A stretch of DNA of 64,000 bases from Membranipora membranacea (Eukaryota > Bryozoa > Gymnolaemata > Cheilostomatida > Membraniporidae): NCBI GenBank assembly GCA_914767715.1, contig OU612072.1, positions 25,048,001 through 25,112,000 of the forward strand. Direction: 5' to 3'. The position numbers were made by a program, and so were the translations under genes. Under the pieces are notes generated by a model that saw nothing but the letters and a program-made list of their open reading frames with translations, was not told where the DNA came from and searched no databases. Below are positions 24,606 to 44,784 of the stretch, piece after piece (the first letter of the stretch is position 1; the number at the start of each line of letters is the position of its first letter).

Positions 24606-27560
24606 GCAATCTTGGCTGACCATGTGGTTTTTTGGACTGCTTCCCACCAGACCAAAGCACCATGAAGAAAGCCAGTCTGTATTATGATTGTAGGATCCAT
24701 AACATCTGTTTCGGGCCGAGTCCACATGTTTTATTGATTGCATTTTTATACATCCACATGATGAACAGAGTTTTTTGAGTTTTTTGGGTTATGTGGTGTG
24801 ACCATGTCAATCTTTGGTCAATATATATACCAAGGTATTTAACATGTTTTTGGTATCGAATCTGATCTTCAAACGTTTTGATTTTGGGTAGCGAGTATTT
24901 TGTTATCTTTGTTACCAGCAGAGACTATGATATTTTTTTGGATTCACCCTCAATCCATGTGTTTTGCACCAATTTTCTATGATTCCGAGAGCAAATTGAG
25001 TAACTTCTGCTATGATTTTTGGCTCCTGGTTTTCGATACAGATGACTAGGTCATCAGCATATCCCAGACACCATATTTTGTGATTCTGTAATATAGTTAT
25101 GGGTTCATTCATTACAAGATTCAAAAGAAGGGGGAGAGGATTCCTCCTTGAGGACAATTCTTGGTGATTGATCTGCTCACTGATTTCCCTTGGAGGGTGA
25201 CACAGATGTAGCGGGTTTTGAGCATGGATGTGATGAACTGAACTATAAACTTTGGAAGTTTGTGATTCTGCAATGCATTCTGAATGGATGTACCTGTTGC
25301 GTGGTCAAAGGCTCCTTGTATATCTAGAATGTGAATGAGAAACTGTTTTTACAATGAAGAGCATTTTCCAGTTTGCAAACAAGGTGGTGAAGGGCAGTAT
25401 CTGTGGATTTGTGTATAGCGTATGCATGCTGTTTTGAATTCAGTGGCTGTTCACTTAGGTCATTGCACTTGAGGTACATTTCAACTAGGCGTTCCAATGA
25501 TTTCAATAAGAAACATGTTAGGCTTATTGGACGGAATAATTTCGGGCTAGAATAGTCCTTTTTACCTGTTTTCGGGATAAAAACAACTTTGGTCTGTTGC
25601 CAGGTCTTTGGGATATAAACATGATGAAACATGATTGCCAGTATCTGTATTGAACCTCCTATGGTCTGGAAAGTGTGTGTATAAAAGGACCTGAATGGTG
25701 TCACCTGGCCTTGAAGTTAAAATACCATCAGGCTTTCTTATACAATCCAATTGATGTTCATTGGTTTTGCATAATAGTTTTTGAATTTTGGACGATGCAC
25801 TTATTGTTTCAGCTTCAGTGCAGAAACGTCGCCAGGAGAGGAATTTGGCTAGATTGATTTGTTTTTTTATATTCTTTTCTGAGCGATCTGTAGGTTTCCC
25901 AGTTTTGATCTGGAAGATTTCCATTATTTTGGCCATTTGAACTTCTGCGATCATTTTGTAATGCTCTTTTGGTATTAAAGCAGCATTCCACCATGGGTTG
26001 GATCTACTTCCTCTGAACTTGGATTGAGAACAAGCTAAGGCAAATGATGATTGCATGATTTCAGTTAGTTTATTTGTTATATGATCAATTAGGTGAGGAA
26101 GGATCTATGTGTGGCCATGTGGATCAACTGGGAAGTCTTTATTAGAGTGCTCAAACTCTTCTTTGTTTATTTCCTGGGATTTTGATATAAGGGTATTGGT
26201 ATATGAGTGTTGGTTAGGGTGAAATCAATCTGTCTGTGGTCAGAAGAGTTTCTCTGTTATTGACCTTCCAGAGTTTTATATTGTTTAATAGAGATGGAGT
26301 AACAAGGGTCAGATCAATTATGGAGTTATATCTAGTTGATAGAAATGTTGGTTCCTGGCCTACATTTGCAACATCGGAATTATTTGTTGAAAGAAAGTCA
26401 AAAAGGCTGTCGCCTCGTACATTTGTATCCCAACTGGAATGGTGGGCGTTTGAATCACACCCAATGATAATGTTAATATTGTTTGACTCACAAAGTGAAA
26501 CAAGGGAGTGTGTGATGTAGGAGGATGGTTTTGATCGACGGGCATGTAAACTGAACTGATTATCATTATCAGCGCTTTAAACTTTAGACTCATAAGTGAG
26601 GTTTGCGTATATTTAGGACTATTAATTGGTGTTTTGTGAGCGATTTGGGCTGGGGCATTTCTGCTTGTTTGATTATGATGGTTTCTGTTGTGATTTGGGT
26701 TAGGCCGTGTGGGTTGGTTGGTTTGAGTTGATGGGAGTTTGTTTGCTGTTCTTTGCCTGTGTGATCTATTGGCAGAGCTTTCCCTATTGTGTTGGTTCAG
26801 GGGCTCTGTTGTTTGCCTTTGTGTTGTTGGGTTTGTGATATCTGATCTTGGGTTGTTTTGTTGATTTGCTGGTGGGTTTTTAACACCTTGGTATCCTACT
26901 CGGCCAGGTGGGGCATTGGTGTACCTGGCATGACTGAAAGTGACAGTGGAAAGCTCAAAGAAGGCTGAATACTCAGTCTCACCTCACTTCCAGGAATACT
27001 ATATATAAAATTTGTATGAGGTTCTCTTTTTGGAAACACCAATATACTGTCCATGAGCCGATGTTTAAATGTGGGTTCGACCTTTGGAGTCTATGCCTTA
27101 TTGAGCCAAGGTCTTTACCACCTGGGTAATGGGTGGTCATTGTGAGTAGCTTTGGCAGATCATTCCCTCTATATGCACAGAAAGTTCTGCCTTCAAAAGA
27201 TGGTATCTGGTTAGTAACTTCTATGATCCATTCCACAGATTTTGAGTCAGCACAGGATATTTTAAACATGGCTTGGGTAAGGCCGTACCTCAAGAATTTG
27301 GCTGGGTTGGTTCATTTGATTTAGCAGTTGGTGCATAGAGAAGGTTGATTAATGAAGTCCTTATGTGCTCAGCTTGTGGTTGAGTCAGCTTTGTATCATT
27401 TTGAGGAACAATGAAAACCACATAAGATTTAGGCTTTCTGGTATTCGGGGAGTCACTATCAGCTGATGATGGCACCATTGAAGCTGCTCCTAGGTCGGGT
27501 GGGGCTCGCATAACATTTGAGTAAGACGTGGCTGTAAGACGTGGTCTTTTGTTCTGAAGT
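24606..27560 (-). mobile_element. Non-LTR retrotransposon, ORF1, endonuclease and reverse transcriptase part
   Basis: Minus-strand order from high to low coordinates: ORF1-like frames (27511-27290 and 27293-26979) whose C-terminal part ('RLQRSNPHLNIGSWTVYW') resembles the domain found in ORF1 of some LINEs; an endonuclease remnant near 26600-26220 ('VYMPVDQNHPP' and, in a shifted frame, a 'DSNAHH'-type motif); linker and fingers (26056-25562, 25704-25324, 'FRPISLTCFLLKSLERLVE'); the palm with an intact 'GYADDLVI' box (25157-24912); and the end of RT (24727-24606). Many frameshifts show it is inactive. It continues into the RNase H part at 20880-22284 once the intervening TIR element is ignored. 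Confidence 0.8.
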
Positions 27561-27599
27561 GATGGGCTGCTATAACTTGGTTTCCTTTTTTTAAAGAGA

Positions 27600-28660
27600 C
27601 ATGCCGAAGTATATGAAGATTATCAGGTGATTTTGAAGGCTATGAAAGAGGGGTGGCCAAAAACAGTAAAGGGAGGGCTGAAGAAGGTGAATGGTAACAT
27701 AGATCTTCTGAGTGAGAAAGAAGGCCTAATTGTGATGAACTCCAGACTGTACATTCCTACAGCAATGCGAGAGAATATGCTGCTGCGCTTACATTCCGGT
27801 CACCAGGGTATGGTCAAAACGTATCGCAGGATTCAAGACTTGCGTGGTGGCCGTTTATAAGATAGGAGATTATTGAGATGGTAAAAGAATGCCCGAAATG
27901 TATTAAATTTAGACGAATGAGGAATCTTCCATTACGGGAGTCATGTAGCTTCGGATTTGTTTGAGTTTAGAGGAAAGGTTTATGCTTTGTTTGTTGACTA
28001 CTACTCCCGGTGGATTGAAGTTGTAGATATGAGTGGACAAACAGGGGCGGAATTGGCCAAGAAGTTAAGACCAGTTATTGCGAGGTATGGAGCCCCAGAT
28101 AGGATAAGGACGGATAATGGCCCTTGTTATGTTTCTAAAGAGTGGAGGGAATTGATGGAAGAATATAGCATTATCCATGTTACCAGTAGCCCACACCATC
28201 AGGAGGCTAACGGTCTGACAAAGAGGAGGGTGGAGACAATTACCGGACTTTGGAATAAGGAACAAGATAAGAATAAGGCCCTGATGGCGTATCGTACCAC
28301 CCCACTAGAGAGCAGCTGCAGACCAGACGAGCTTCTATTAGGCAGGAGAATGCGGACCGAATTACCAATCCAGTATCAGATGGCATGTGATACTGAGGGC
28401 TTCAGAAAACGAGACACTACTTTAAAGGAGAGACAGAAGAGGAACTTTGACAATTCGAGGAGAGCTTCAGATTTCTCAGATTTACAAGAGGGTCAGACAG
28501 TACACAGACAAGGGCAAGAGAGGCATCGTGAAATACAAGGCCGAAGAGCCCGATAGCTACTGGATAGAGACAGATAAAAGACTTGACTAGAAGGACTAGG
28601 AAACATTTACGATTATTGCCGAAGGATGACATTGAAAGTCCAGCACATGGAAACATCTAG
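27600..28660 (+). mobile_element. Gypsy-type LTR retrotransposon fragment (integrase)
   Basis: The frame at 27627-27860 contains the start of the integrase zinc finger ('LRLHSGHQGMVKTYRRI'), and the CxxC half follows in another frame near 27890 ('KECPKC'). The frame at 27957-28556 is the integrase core: 'LFVDYYSRWIEV' with the first Asp, 'RTDNGPCYVSKEW' with the second Asp, and 'HHQEANGLTKRRVETI', where the catalytic Glu of the usual 'AER' is Lys. The last part ('LKERQKRNFDN') is the C-terminal region. No LTRs, protease or RT are present, so it is a degraded internal piece. Confidence 0.85.
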
Positions 28661-28679
28661 CCAAGTGCCCCTAGGTCAC

Positions 28680-30970
28680 CAGCTACAGTGGCAATGTCTC
28701 ATGCCTATGGTAAGAACAATATCTGATCGTTGTCATCAATCTTGAGTCTCTACGATGTCAGTTGAGCTTCCTCCATTAGTTGGCAATGATGACGATCACT
28801 GTGCCATTTTTTTAGGAAATTCCACTGTAAAGAAATGTGTTTATACTTTTGTTACTAAGCGAGTGATAAGCCCAGCTAGCCGAGAGCGTGTCTTGTTAGA
28901 TCTTGCACTTCAAGACTGGTCATCTGTCCTCTGTGCGCCCTGTGTGGATACAAAGACCGAGACGCTCAATGAAATAGTGAGCTCAATATTAGACGAACAC
29001 TGTCCCATCAAGAGTGTAAAAACTAGAGCGGAAAAGCCGAACTACATAACCCCGACATTACGTAAAGTAATGAATGCAAGAGACGGCCCTTATGATAGCA
29101 ACCACAAAGCATGGAAATTCTTCAGCCAGCTATCTAAGAAACTACTACGCAAACGCAAAAGAGACTATGTCAACAATAAACTGAATCAGGCCACAACAAA
29201 CAAAGCCTGGTGGAAGTCTCTGAAAGCTGTTGAAGGTCGAATTCCCAATGAAGTCAGCAGTCACCACCTAATCAATGATGAATGGATGAACACTGGGTCA
29301 GCTAGTAGAACTGCTTAATGAACATTTCGTCAATGTTGGTAGAGAACGAGATCTGACAGCGGCGCCTACCATTGTACCTCATAAATTGGAACCAGTGAGT
29401 ATAGGCCAAGTCAAATCTATGTTGAAAAATCTCAATCCAAACAAGTCCACTAACTGTGAGGATTGGCCAGCATGGATCACTAAAGCAGCCTGTGAAGACT
29501 TATGTGTACCTGTGACAGACATACATAACTGCATGCTAGCTACCAACACATATCCTAATGTATGGAAAACAGCTGAGATTCGCCCCCTAAAGAAGACAAA
29601 AACCCTGAAAAACCTATTGACTACCGTCCCATATCCTTACTTCACCACCTGGGTAAAGTAGCAGAGGAAGTAATCCTTAAGCTTTTGCAATCTTCATTAG
29701 GTGATAAGCTAGATAAGAACCAGTACGCCTACCAGTGAAATCTCAGCACCACTGATGCGCTTCTAGATGTTATCCATAACTGGTGCCTTGAACTGGATGA
29801 CCTGGAGACCGGTCATGTTTCCAGTGCCTTTGTAGACGTGTCAAAGGCATTTGACAAAATGGATCCTTACATTCTTAGGAATAAGCTCAAGTGTCTTCGT
29901 GTGGAAGACGGACTGATAGCCCTGATAGATAACTTTCTTACCAATCGTAAATGCTGTGTCAAGCTGAAAGAGAAATAAAAATACAGAGCCATAACCATGG
30001 GTGCCCCTCAAGGTACCAAACTAGGTCCTTGGCTATGGTTGGTCTACGTCAATGACCTCTCAGCCAGTTGCAGTATTATGAAATACGCCGATGATGTGAC
30101 ACTTTACCCCCCATTCATGAAAAAGACCTGAAACGCCGAGAACTTCCAAGTCTCTCTTGATGAAGTCAACCAATGGGCGCAGGACAATAACATGCTGAGC
30201 AATGCCAAGAAAACACAGCTCATTCAGTTCACTCTCTCAGAACCAAAATATGCTGATCACTTTAGAATGAATGGTCAGCCTATAACCTCTGTAGAGTCGG
30301 CCAAACTGTTAGGTGTGACGATCGATAGACGTCTGACGTTTGGTGAGCATATCGAAAAAGTAGGCTCAAACATGGATGTATGGTATGCGCGCTCTAAAGC
30401 TCTTTGGTCTCAACCGTAAAGGGCTCATAACATATTATACTGCAAATATTCGTTCTGCTCTAACCTATGCTTGTCCAGTCTGGTCGTCGCTAATATCTTA
30501 CAATCTAATAGATAAGGTTGTACAAGTAGAACGAAAAGCTCTGAAGGTCATCTATCCCGATCTCAGCTATGACGCAGCTATCTGTGAGTGTGGTATGCCA
30601 CCTATCAAGCTATCCATGCAAGACCAATGCTCTAAGCTGATATTATGAATCCGTAACTAAGACACCCACCCACTAAGCAAGCTGATCATCAGAAAGGAGA
30701 GCAGAAGTACCCGTGTATCTCGTGACATTCATATGCCTGTTTGCAGGACTACAAAACTGCAAAATAGCTTCTTTTAAAATTTGTCTAAGGTGTTATAATG
30801 CCTTACTGTTTGTTCTTACTGACTTATATGTTTTTATTAGAGCCCTGTCTTTTTTAATCTTGTAATTTCACTCCAGTGTATCACCCACAAATGGTCTTAG
30901 GAGGAAAAATAATAAAGCTCAACATCTTATTGTGATGTATAAAATGTACCAAATAAATGTGATACAAATA
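28680..30970 (+). mobile_element. Non-LTR retrotransposon (Jockey/CR1-like), copy 1
   Basis: Plus-strand frames run from the end of an endonuclease domain (28755-29318, 'DDDHCAIF' near the start) through the reverse transcriptase. Recognisable motifs include 'LKNLNPNKSTNCEDWPAWI', 'FVDVSKAFDKMD' with the first catalytic Asp, 'MGAPQGTKLGPWLWLVYVND', an intact 'KYADDVTLY' box, and a C-terminal part with 'LTYACPVWSSLI'. In-frame stops and at least two frameshifts inactivate it. The 3' end is AT-rich with 'aataaatgtgatacaaataaa'. From 29454 onward the element lies inside a tandem duplication and recurs at 33818-35335. Confidence 0.85.
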
Positions 30971-30992
30971 AACCTTTAGGTTATTGTCCGAA

Positions 30993-30998
30993 TTTATT
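30993..30998 (-). terminator. Putative poly(A) signal of the duplicated gene end
   Basis: AATAAA on the minus strand, about 107 bases beyond the stop codon at 31105. The same hexamer is present in the other unit at the equivalent place (about 35357-35362). Confidence 0.45.
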
Positions 30999-31104
30999 TC
31001 ATTTCTTATTTTGATCAGAAATTCCAAATGTATCTGAATTGATCAAAAATGTAAAATTGAAGACAATTAATAGAAATTGAAAAACATCAATCACTCTCTA
31101 ATTT

Positions 31105-33652
<2,548 letters not shown>

Positions 33653-33817
33653 CTGTAAGAAGCGTTGTATGAGGAGTAAAATGTTACTGTGTTAAATGCT
33701 TATGCAACTAAGTTGACACTCGTTATTTAGAAATGGTTGAACATCATGTCAATTTTACACAGGTCTAATAGTGAAAGATGAAACTATTGATCGTTACTTG
33801 GCGAATTAGACCTTGAC

Positions 33818-35335
33818 CTGTGAGGATTGGCCAGCATGGATCACTAAAGCAGCCTGTGAAGACTTATGTGTACCTGTGACAGACATACATAACTGCATGC
33901 TAGCTACCAACACATATCCTAATGTATGGAAAACAGCTGAGATTCGCCCCCTAAAGAAGACAAAAACCCTGAAAAACCTATTGACTACCGTCCCATATCC
34001 TTACTTCACCACCTGGGTAAAGTAGCAGAGGAAGTAATCCTTAAGCTTTTGCAATCTTCATTAGGTGATAAGCTAGATAAGAACCAGTACGCCTACCAGT
34101 GAAATCTCAGCACCACTGATGCGCTTCTAGATGTTATCCATAACTGGTGCCTTGAACTGGATGACCTGGAGACCGGTCATGTTTCCAGTGCCTTTGTAGA
34201 CGTGTCAAAGGCATTTGACAAAATGGATCCTTACATTCTTAGGAATAAGCTCAAGTGTCTTCGTGTGGAAGACGGACTGATAGCCCTGATAGATAACTTT
34301 CTTACCAATCGTAAATGCTGTGTCAAGCTGAAAGAGAAATAAAAATACAGAGCCATAACCATGGGTGCCCCTCAAGGTACCAAACTAGGTCCTTGGCTAT
34401 GGTTGGTCTACGTCAATGACCTCTCAGCCAGTTGCAGTATTATGAAATACGCCGATGATGTGACACTTTACCCCCCATTCATGAAAAAGACCTGAAACGC
34501 CGAGAACTTCCAAGTCTCTCTTGATGAAGTCAACCAATGGGCGCAGGACAATAACATGCTGAGCAATGCCAAGAAAACACAGCTCATTCAGTTCACTCTC
34601 TCAGAACCAAAATATGCTGATCACTTTAGAATGAATGGTCAGCCTATAACCTCTGTAGAGTCGGCCAAACTGTTAGGTGTGACGATCGATAGACGTCTGA
34701 CGTTTGGTGAGCATATCGAAAAAGTAGGCTCAAACATGGATGTATGGTATGCGCGCTCTAAAGCTCTTTGGTCTCAACCGTAAAGGGCTCATAACATATT
34801 ATACTGCAAATATTCGTTCTGCTCTAACCTATGCTTGTCCAGTCTGGTCGTCGCTAATATCTTACAATCTAATAGATAAGGTTGTACAAGTAGAACGAAA
34901 AGCTCTGAAGGTCATCTATCCCGATCTCAGCTATGACGCAGCTATCTGTGAGTGTGGTATGCCACCTATCAAGCTATCCATGCAAGACCAATGCTCTAAG
35001 CTGATATTATGAATCCGTAACTAAGACACCCACCCACTAAGCAAGCTGATCATCAGAAAGGAGAGCAGAAGTACCCGTGTATCTCGTGACATTCATATGC
35101 CTGTTTGCAGGACTACAAAACTGCAAAATAGCTTCTTTTAAAATTTGTCTAAGGTGTTATAATGCCTTACTGTTTGTTCTTACTGACTTATATGTTTTTA
35201 TTAGAGCCCTGTCTTTTTTAATCTTGTAATTTCACTCCAGTGTATCACCCACAAATGGTCTTAGGAGGAAAAATAATAAAGCTCAACATCTTATTGTGAT
35301 GTATAAAATGTACCAAATAAATGTGATACAAATAA
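33818..35335 (+). mobile_element. Non-LTR retrotransposon fragment, copy 2 (passenger of the tandem duplication)
   Basis: Identical in arrangement to 29454-30970: the same RT motifs ('KYADDVTLY', 'LTYACPVWSSLI'), the same in-frame stops and the same frameshifts. Because the inactivating lesions are shared, this copy arose by the segmental duplication and not by a new retrotransposition. Confidence 0.9.
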
Positions 35336-35468
35336 ACCTTTAGGTTATTGTCCGAATTTATTTCATTTCTTATTTTGATCAGAAATTCCAAATGTATCTG
35401 AATTGATCAAAAATGTAAAATTGAAGACAATTAATAGAAATTGAAAAACATCAATCACTCTCTAATTT

Positions 35469-40081
<4,613 letters not shown>

Positions 40082-40836
40082 TCTTCAGCTGTTTGTTTCT
40101 TCAAAAACATATGACTTGTTGGCAGCAAGTTATCCCGATGAATAAGATTGTTGTGTTTTTAAAAGTGTTTTATAAGACATTATTTTCTGCCGAATTGTTT
40201 TTTAATAAGACCTAAGGCAGGAGAGTAAGGCACAAAAACGTCTTAATATTTCACAGTTTACATATGAATGATATTTTCCTCAAAATTGAGAAGAATGAAA
40301 CACAATATTCATCCTCAGTTTTCAAACTTGAAGACATTGAAGGGGAATTGTTTATCGGAATAATTTTATATATAAGCTGAAAAATCAAATTTTGCCTTCC
40401 ACTCCTAGGTTGGTCAAGTCAATTAACATCCAATGTGTGAAAACATCAGTGAGCTAGTGCTTGATACTCTGTGGCTTAGAAAACTATCAGAATACCGTAT
40501 CAGCAACCTTTTCTGAATTTATTATCAGAATCCCAACAGCTAATTTCTTAGTTAGGAAGCAAATGAATAACAGCATGTTGAAAGTGAATACTATTCCGAT
40601 CAGATAATTCACAGAGTAAAAGCTCAACTGAGTGTTGTTTTAAAAAATTCACTCTTTCCAGAATACATAGAACACACAGAAGAGCTCACTATTTTCTAGT
40701 TTGTCTTTATCAAACATATGAAAACTGTTTTAAATGCGAGAAACAAACAATTCAAACCACAAATTAATGATATTTTTTACCTGATAGTTTGTCGCAGCCA
40801 ATCACCAAAGTCAGTACATAATCCTGGATCTTTCTA

Positions 40837-41203
40837 AAGCTGCGTTTACACGTGCGACAAATCAGCTAAAAATAACAACTCCGACACAGGTCACCAATTT
40901 GACTGACCGTGTAAACAGTTGATCTGTGTTTAAATCGGTGTTCAAATCTGTATTGTTCAAAATCGTTCACTTGTGACAATGTCACAAGTGAACGACAAAT
41001 CTTAACGATTATGAATGGTTCAGCCAATAACAGCGCCGCAGTGATTCACTAGCCACTCAGAGACAAGTTTGTGTTGAAATTGGTTAGGCAAGAACAGTGT
41101 GTAAATAGCGTATCGTTGACATGTTGACAGACAACGATTATAGAGCAGATTCATAATCTGTGTCGGAGTTGTTATTATTAGCCCATTTGTGTAAACGCAG
41201 CTT
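40837..41203. mobile_element. MITE with strong central palindrome
   Basis: The ends are inverted: 'aagctgcgtttacacgtg' at 40837 and 'gtgtaaacgcagctt' ending at 41203, with similarity continuing through 'ataacaactccgacacag'. In the middle, 40963-40995 is a perfect 15-base palindrome around 'aat' (arm 'tcgttcacttgtgac'). No coding capacity. The right end of this MITE also forms the outer end of the large palindrome, and a related end occurs at about 47150-47190. Confidence 0.75.
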
Positions 41204-44200
41204 AATGCTCCTTATAAGATTAAAATTGTGTTGTGATAATAGTTATCAATCACTGCTACAAGTGTCACTGCTTCTGATCAATACTTGTACACAAAAGATG
41301 GTCCACAAGCACTCAGCTTCACATCAAACTTTTGCTCGACTTACTACAATCATTGTCAGCTGTAATGTGCTTCATTCCAACGTTCTGGCATATTGTTTTT
41401 AGCAACCGATCATTGAACTGCTTACATTCATCATTTTAAAGTTGCTGGTCCGTTTGCAATAACTCCTGTATAGTAGGAGTTCCGAGTGTTGAAAGCTTTA
41501 TCCCAAAAATAACAAAGATTTATCTATAGAATCAATTTGTTAGAATTACTATTTATATAGGCTGCAAGTAAATATTTTCCAATATCTTAATCGACATAAT
41601 ATAAAAAGTCAAATTATATGAATGTGGACTCCCTCATTGTTAGGGGAATTTTCTTTTTGTCTTTGTTCCCAGTTCTTAAAACAGTGGGAAGTATCAAGCT
41701 TCGTTTTTGAATCTGAACTAAATGGAATGCAGCTTTTGTTATAGGGTTAAATGAATTAACTTTGGGAACATTAATTGCGGCAGTAAAACACTACCTTATA
41801 AAGATAGCAAACTTTCCAGACATTTCACCTGAATACTTGCAAGATTACAGTCCAGAAAATTTGGGGCAAAAAATATTGAGGCTGAGGAAAAATATCAGGT
41901 TGGATGCTGCAAGCTGCTCCTGCTATATGGTCAGGAGAAAATGTTGTCCCTGTTTGGTATAGTTGAATGTCAAAGCATGAAAAAAATCTTGATGTTCTTG
42001 AAATAGGTGCCATTTGTACTCAATGTGAAATCAGGTTTGTGTCAGTGTCTTGTATTGTTATATTTTGTGTGGCTGTAAAAATCAATTCGTGGTTAAAGAA
42101 ATTGACATTAGAAGGATGCAAGTAAATACTATCTGGGAAAGGAGGAGGAATTGGCTTGCTGTGAATAGCAATATTACTCATAAGCTCTAAGCAACCTTTC
42201 TAATAAGCAAATAATCTGTGGAGCTACATGATAACATAGTTTCAAATGATGCGTTCTTTTCTAGAAATTTAGTGCAGGCTGAGTGGGTCCAAGTAATTCG
42301 ATTCATAAAGGCACTTAATAAATCAATTGTGCAAAGAAACACGACCTTGTGAACGGAAGTTATATTTCGGATGTACTCTCAGGGTGATCGCTTACTTCTC
42401 GATATGAATAAAAGTAACTGTTAGAAAAAGAAGCTGTCACTTAGCAACAAGCATTTTACTCATTAATAAATCGGTATCACAAATAAATGCGTGAAAAAGA
42501 TGCTAGGGACTTCCCCTCTTTGCCAACCTCACAACAACACAAAACCGCGCGACAAGGGTGAGCTCAGGGACTTTGGACTGTTGGTATAGAAAGACTTTGT
42601 TCACAAGACTACTACTCAGCTATCAATACTGTTGTGAACACCGATAAGCAATTTATTTGACATGATGTCATTGGGAAGAAAGCGGTTTTCTCAGAAATAG
42701 TTATGATGTCATTTGGTACAGAGTGTTTTTTCTTTGAAAAGATGTCAGTCGCTAAAAATAAAAACATAAAGCAAATAAGCAAACGAGCCTATTACTATAT
42801 TCAAATCCCTTTGAAACAATACAATATTATTGAAATGATAAAATTCTTAACTTTGCATTTCATAGTTATTTTTGTGAGTGTGTTCTCATTTAGGGCCTTT
42901 GAAAATATATTCGTCAGAGTGATTGAACAATGTATAATCTATCAGTTGTTGTTTAGCCTGTCAAATGAATTAAAAATTGAATCAGGTTTTCAATTTTGTT
43001 GACATTGTTGCTCATCGTTGTTGAACTGTCATTGTTTGCATGATGATGGTCAGCGACTTTCTGTTTAATGAAACATATGGACATTTTCCTGTATTACATG
43101 TTGTGCTGCAAGCTTTGAATTATTAGGTGGAAAAGTAATAGTGATATGATTTCTGATACCCTGCCTCAAATCAAGGAGTTAAAGACTCCTTGCTCAAAAT
43201 TATGGAGCAATGACTGTCAAATGAAATATCGCATAAGCCGGTGAAGGTTGCCAGGCAGGTATAAAGTCACGACTGATAATCAAATCATTAGTTGCCAATG
43301 ATTATTCACCCACAACAATATGGTCTGGACAGCGCTTCTTCCAGCCACCCTTATCTTTAGGAGTATTTAAATTTCTTAAGCTTGCCGCCTATTTTTTGTA
43401 TCCATATGCATATTATTTGGAAGACAATATCATCCTGGCTGGATGTTATACAATATTTACCAATGGTTATATGCAAATATAGTAGGAAAAAGTAAGGTGA
43501 GTAAAAGAAAAGTTCACAGCATGCAGCAGAGGGTACTAACAAGTGCTGATTTTAAAAGACTTCAGATTGGGTGTTGAGCTTGTATGTGTCCTTGACTTTT
43601 GGCTGTTCACTGCTAATTCAGTATCAAGCTAAGTTAACCCTATCAGTAATATCTAATTGCTTCATCAGCATCAGGCCTGCTTGCTTCCCCTACACTTGAT
43701 ACGGCAGGTCTTGTCAGGTCGTCGTATTTTGACACATCATAGCATACCCTTCAAAAATATGTAATGAGGTACTTTGCCAGCACAGTTCTAAAAAATCAAT
43801 CAGTGGTTCTATTGCTGTATGATAACAACCAATAGTAATGGTGAATACAAGTAACTGTAAGACAATAGGCTGTATCTTAGCAACAAGCATTTCGTTCATT
43901 AACCAATCAATATCAAAAACCAAAGCGTGTAAAAATGCTAGGGATTTCCCCTTTTATACCACAACTGTTACAATGCTGATGAGCAATGTCTGTCTTTGAC
44001 ACGGGTTCGTTGAGTGCAGAGTGTTTTTCTAAGAAAAGGTGTCAATCGCTAAAGATAACAACAAATAAGCAAATAAGCAAATAAGCAAATAAGCAAATAA
44101 GCAAATAAGCAAATAAGCAAATAAGCAGATAAGCAGATAAGCAAATAAGCAAATAAACAATAAGCAAATAAGCAAATAAGCAAGCAAGCCAATTATTCTA

Positions 44201-44650
44201 TTCAAAATCCTTTGATACCATGGGATTCACAATGTACAATTATTTTTGTTTGTGTTTGCTTTCAAGGTTTGAAAATATTTACTTTGGAATATGCGAAATG
44301 TATATGGTTCATAAGCAGTGTTAGAATTCAGGGGGAATGTAAGGGGACGGTCTCTCCCTTCCTACTTTGTATAGAGGGATACATCCCCCTCTATCTCATT
44401 ACCAGTGTTTTACATAATAATATGTCTTAAATTGATGTGTTTTAATTTGTAATCACAACAGGGGGCGGCGGCCCCTAGGTGGGCCCTGGACCCCCGGGCT
44501 GGTCCGCATCCCCCTCCCTCATATCTTCCACATCTAACACTGTCCATACCCGTACCTTCCAACAAGACTTTTAACTTGTATCAAGTTATTAAAGTGGGAT
44601 TTAATTGCATGCATGTTAGGAGAGGACGATGAACTCTCTGATATGATATA
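41108..44650. repeat. Left arm of a roughly 6-kb imperfect palindrome
   Basis: The arm is matched in reverse complement by 44785-47235. Clear anchors are the GC-rich block 'gggggcggcggcccctagg' at 44461, the frames at 44212-44430 and 45243-45025 which encode almost the same 72 residues, and the outer block around 41200-41400 matched at 46940-47150. The left arm is longer because it contains about 1.4 kb (roughly 42420-43850) flanked by an internal duplication and absent from the right arm. No convincing gene lies in the arm. Confidence 0.85.
44064..44190. repeat. 8-bp tandem repeat (left arm only)
   Basis: About sixteen copies of 'aataagca' with a few variants. The mirrored site in the right arm (about 45268-45300) has only two or three copies, so the array expanded after the arms were formed. 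Confidence 0.9.
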
Positions 44651-44784
44651 ATATATCTGAGACCAAAATTGATATCAAGATTCATATCACTGTTACTTGG
44701 CAATAATATTATTTCAAAGCCTGCAGAGTAACATGTCATAAAGGAAAATATCATAATTTATTCAATATCTTCTTCATCATATCA

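Noticed and set aside
44212-44430. 72-residue frame conserved in both palindrome arms (44212-44430 and 45025-45243)
   Set aside because: Its conservation is explained by the arms being copies of each other; no start context, domain or splice partner supports a protein.
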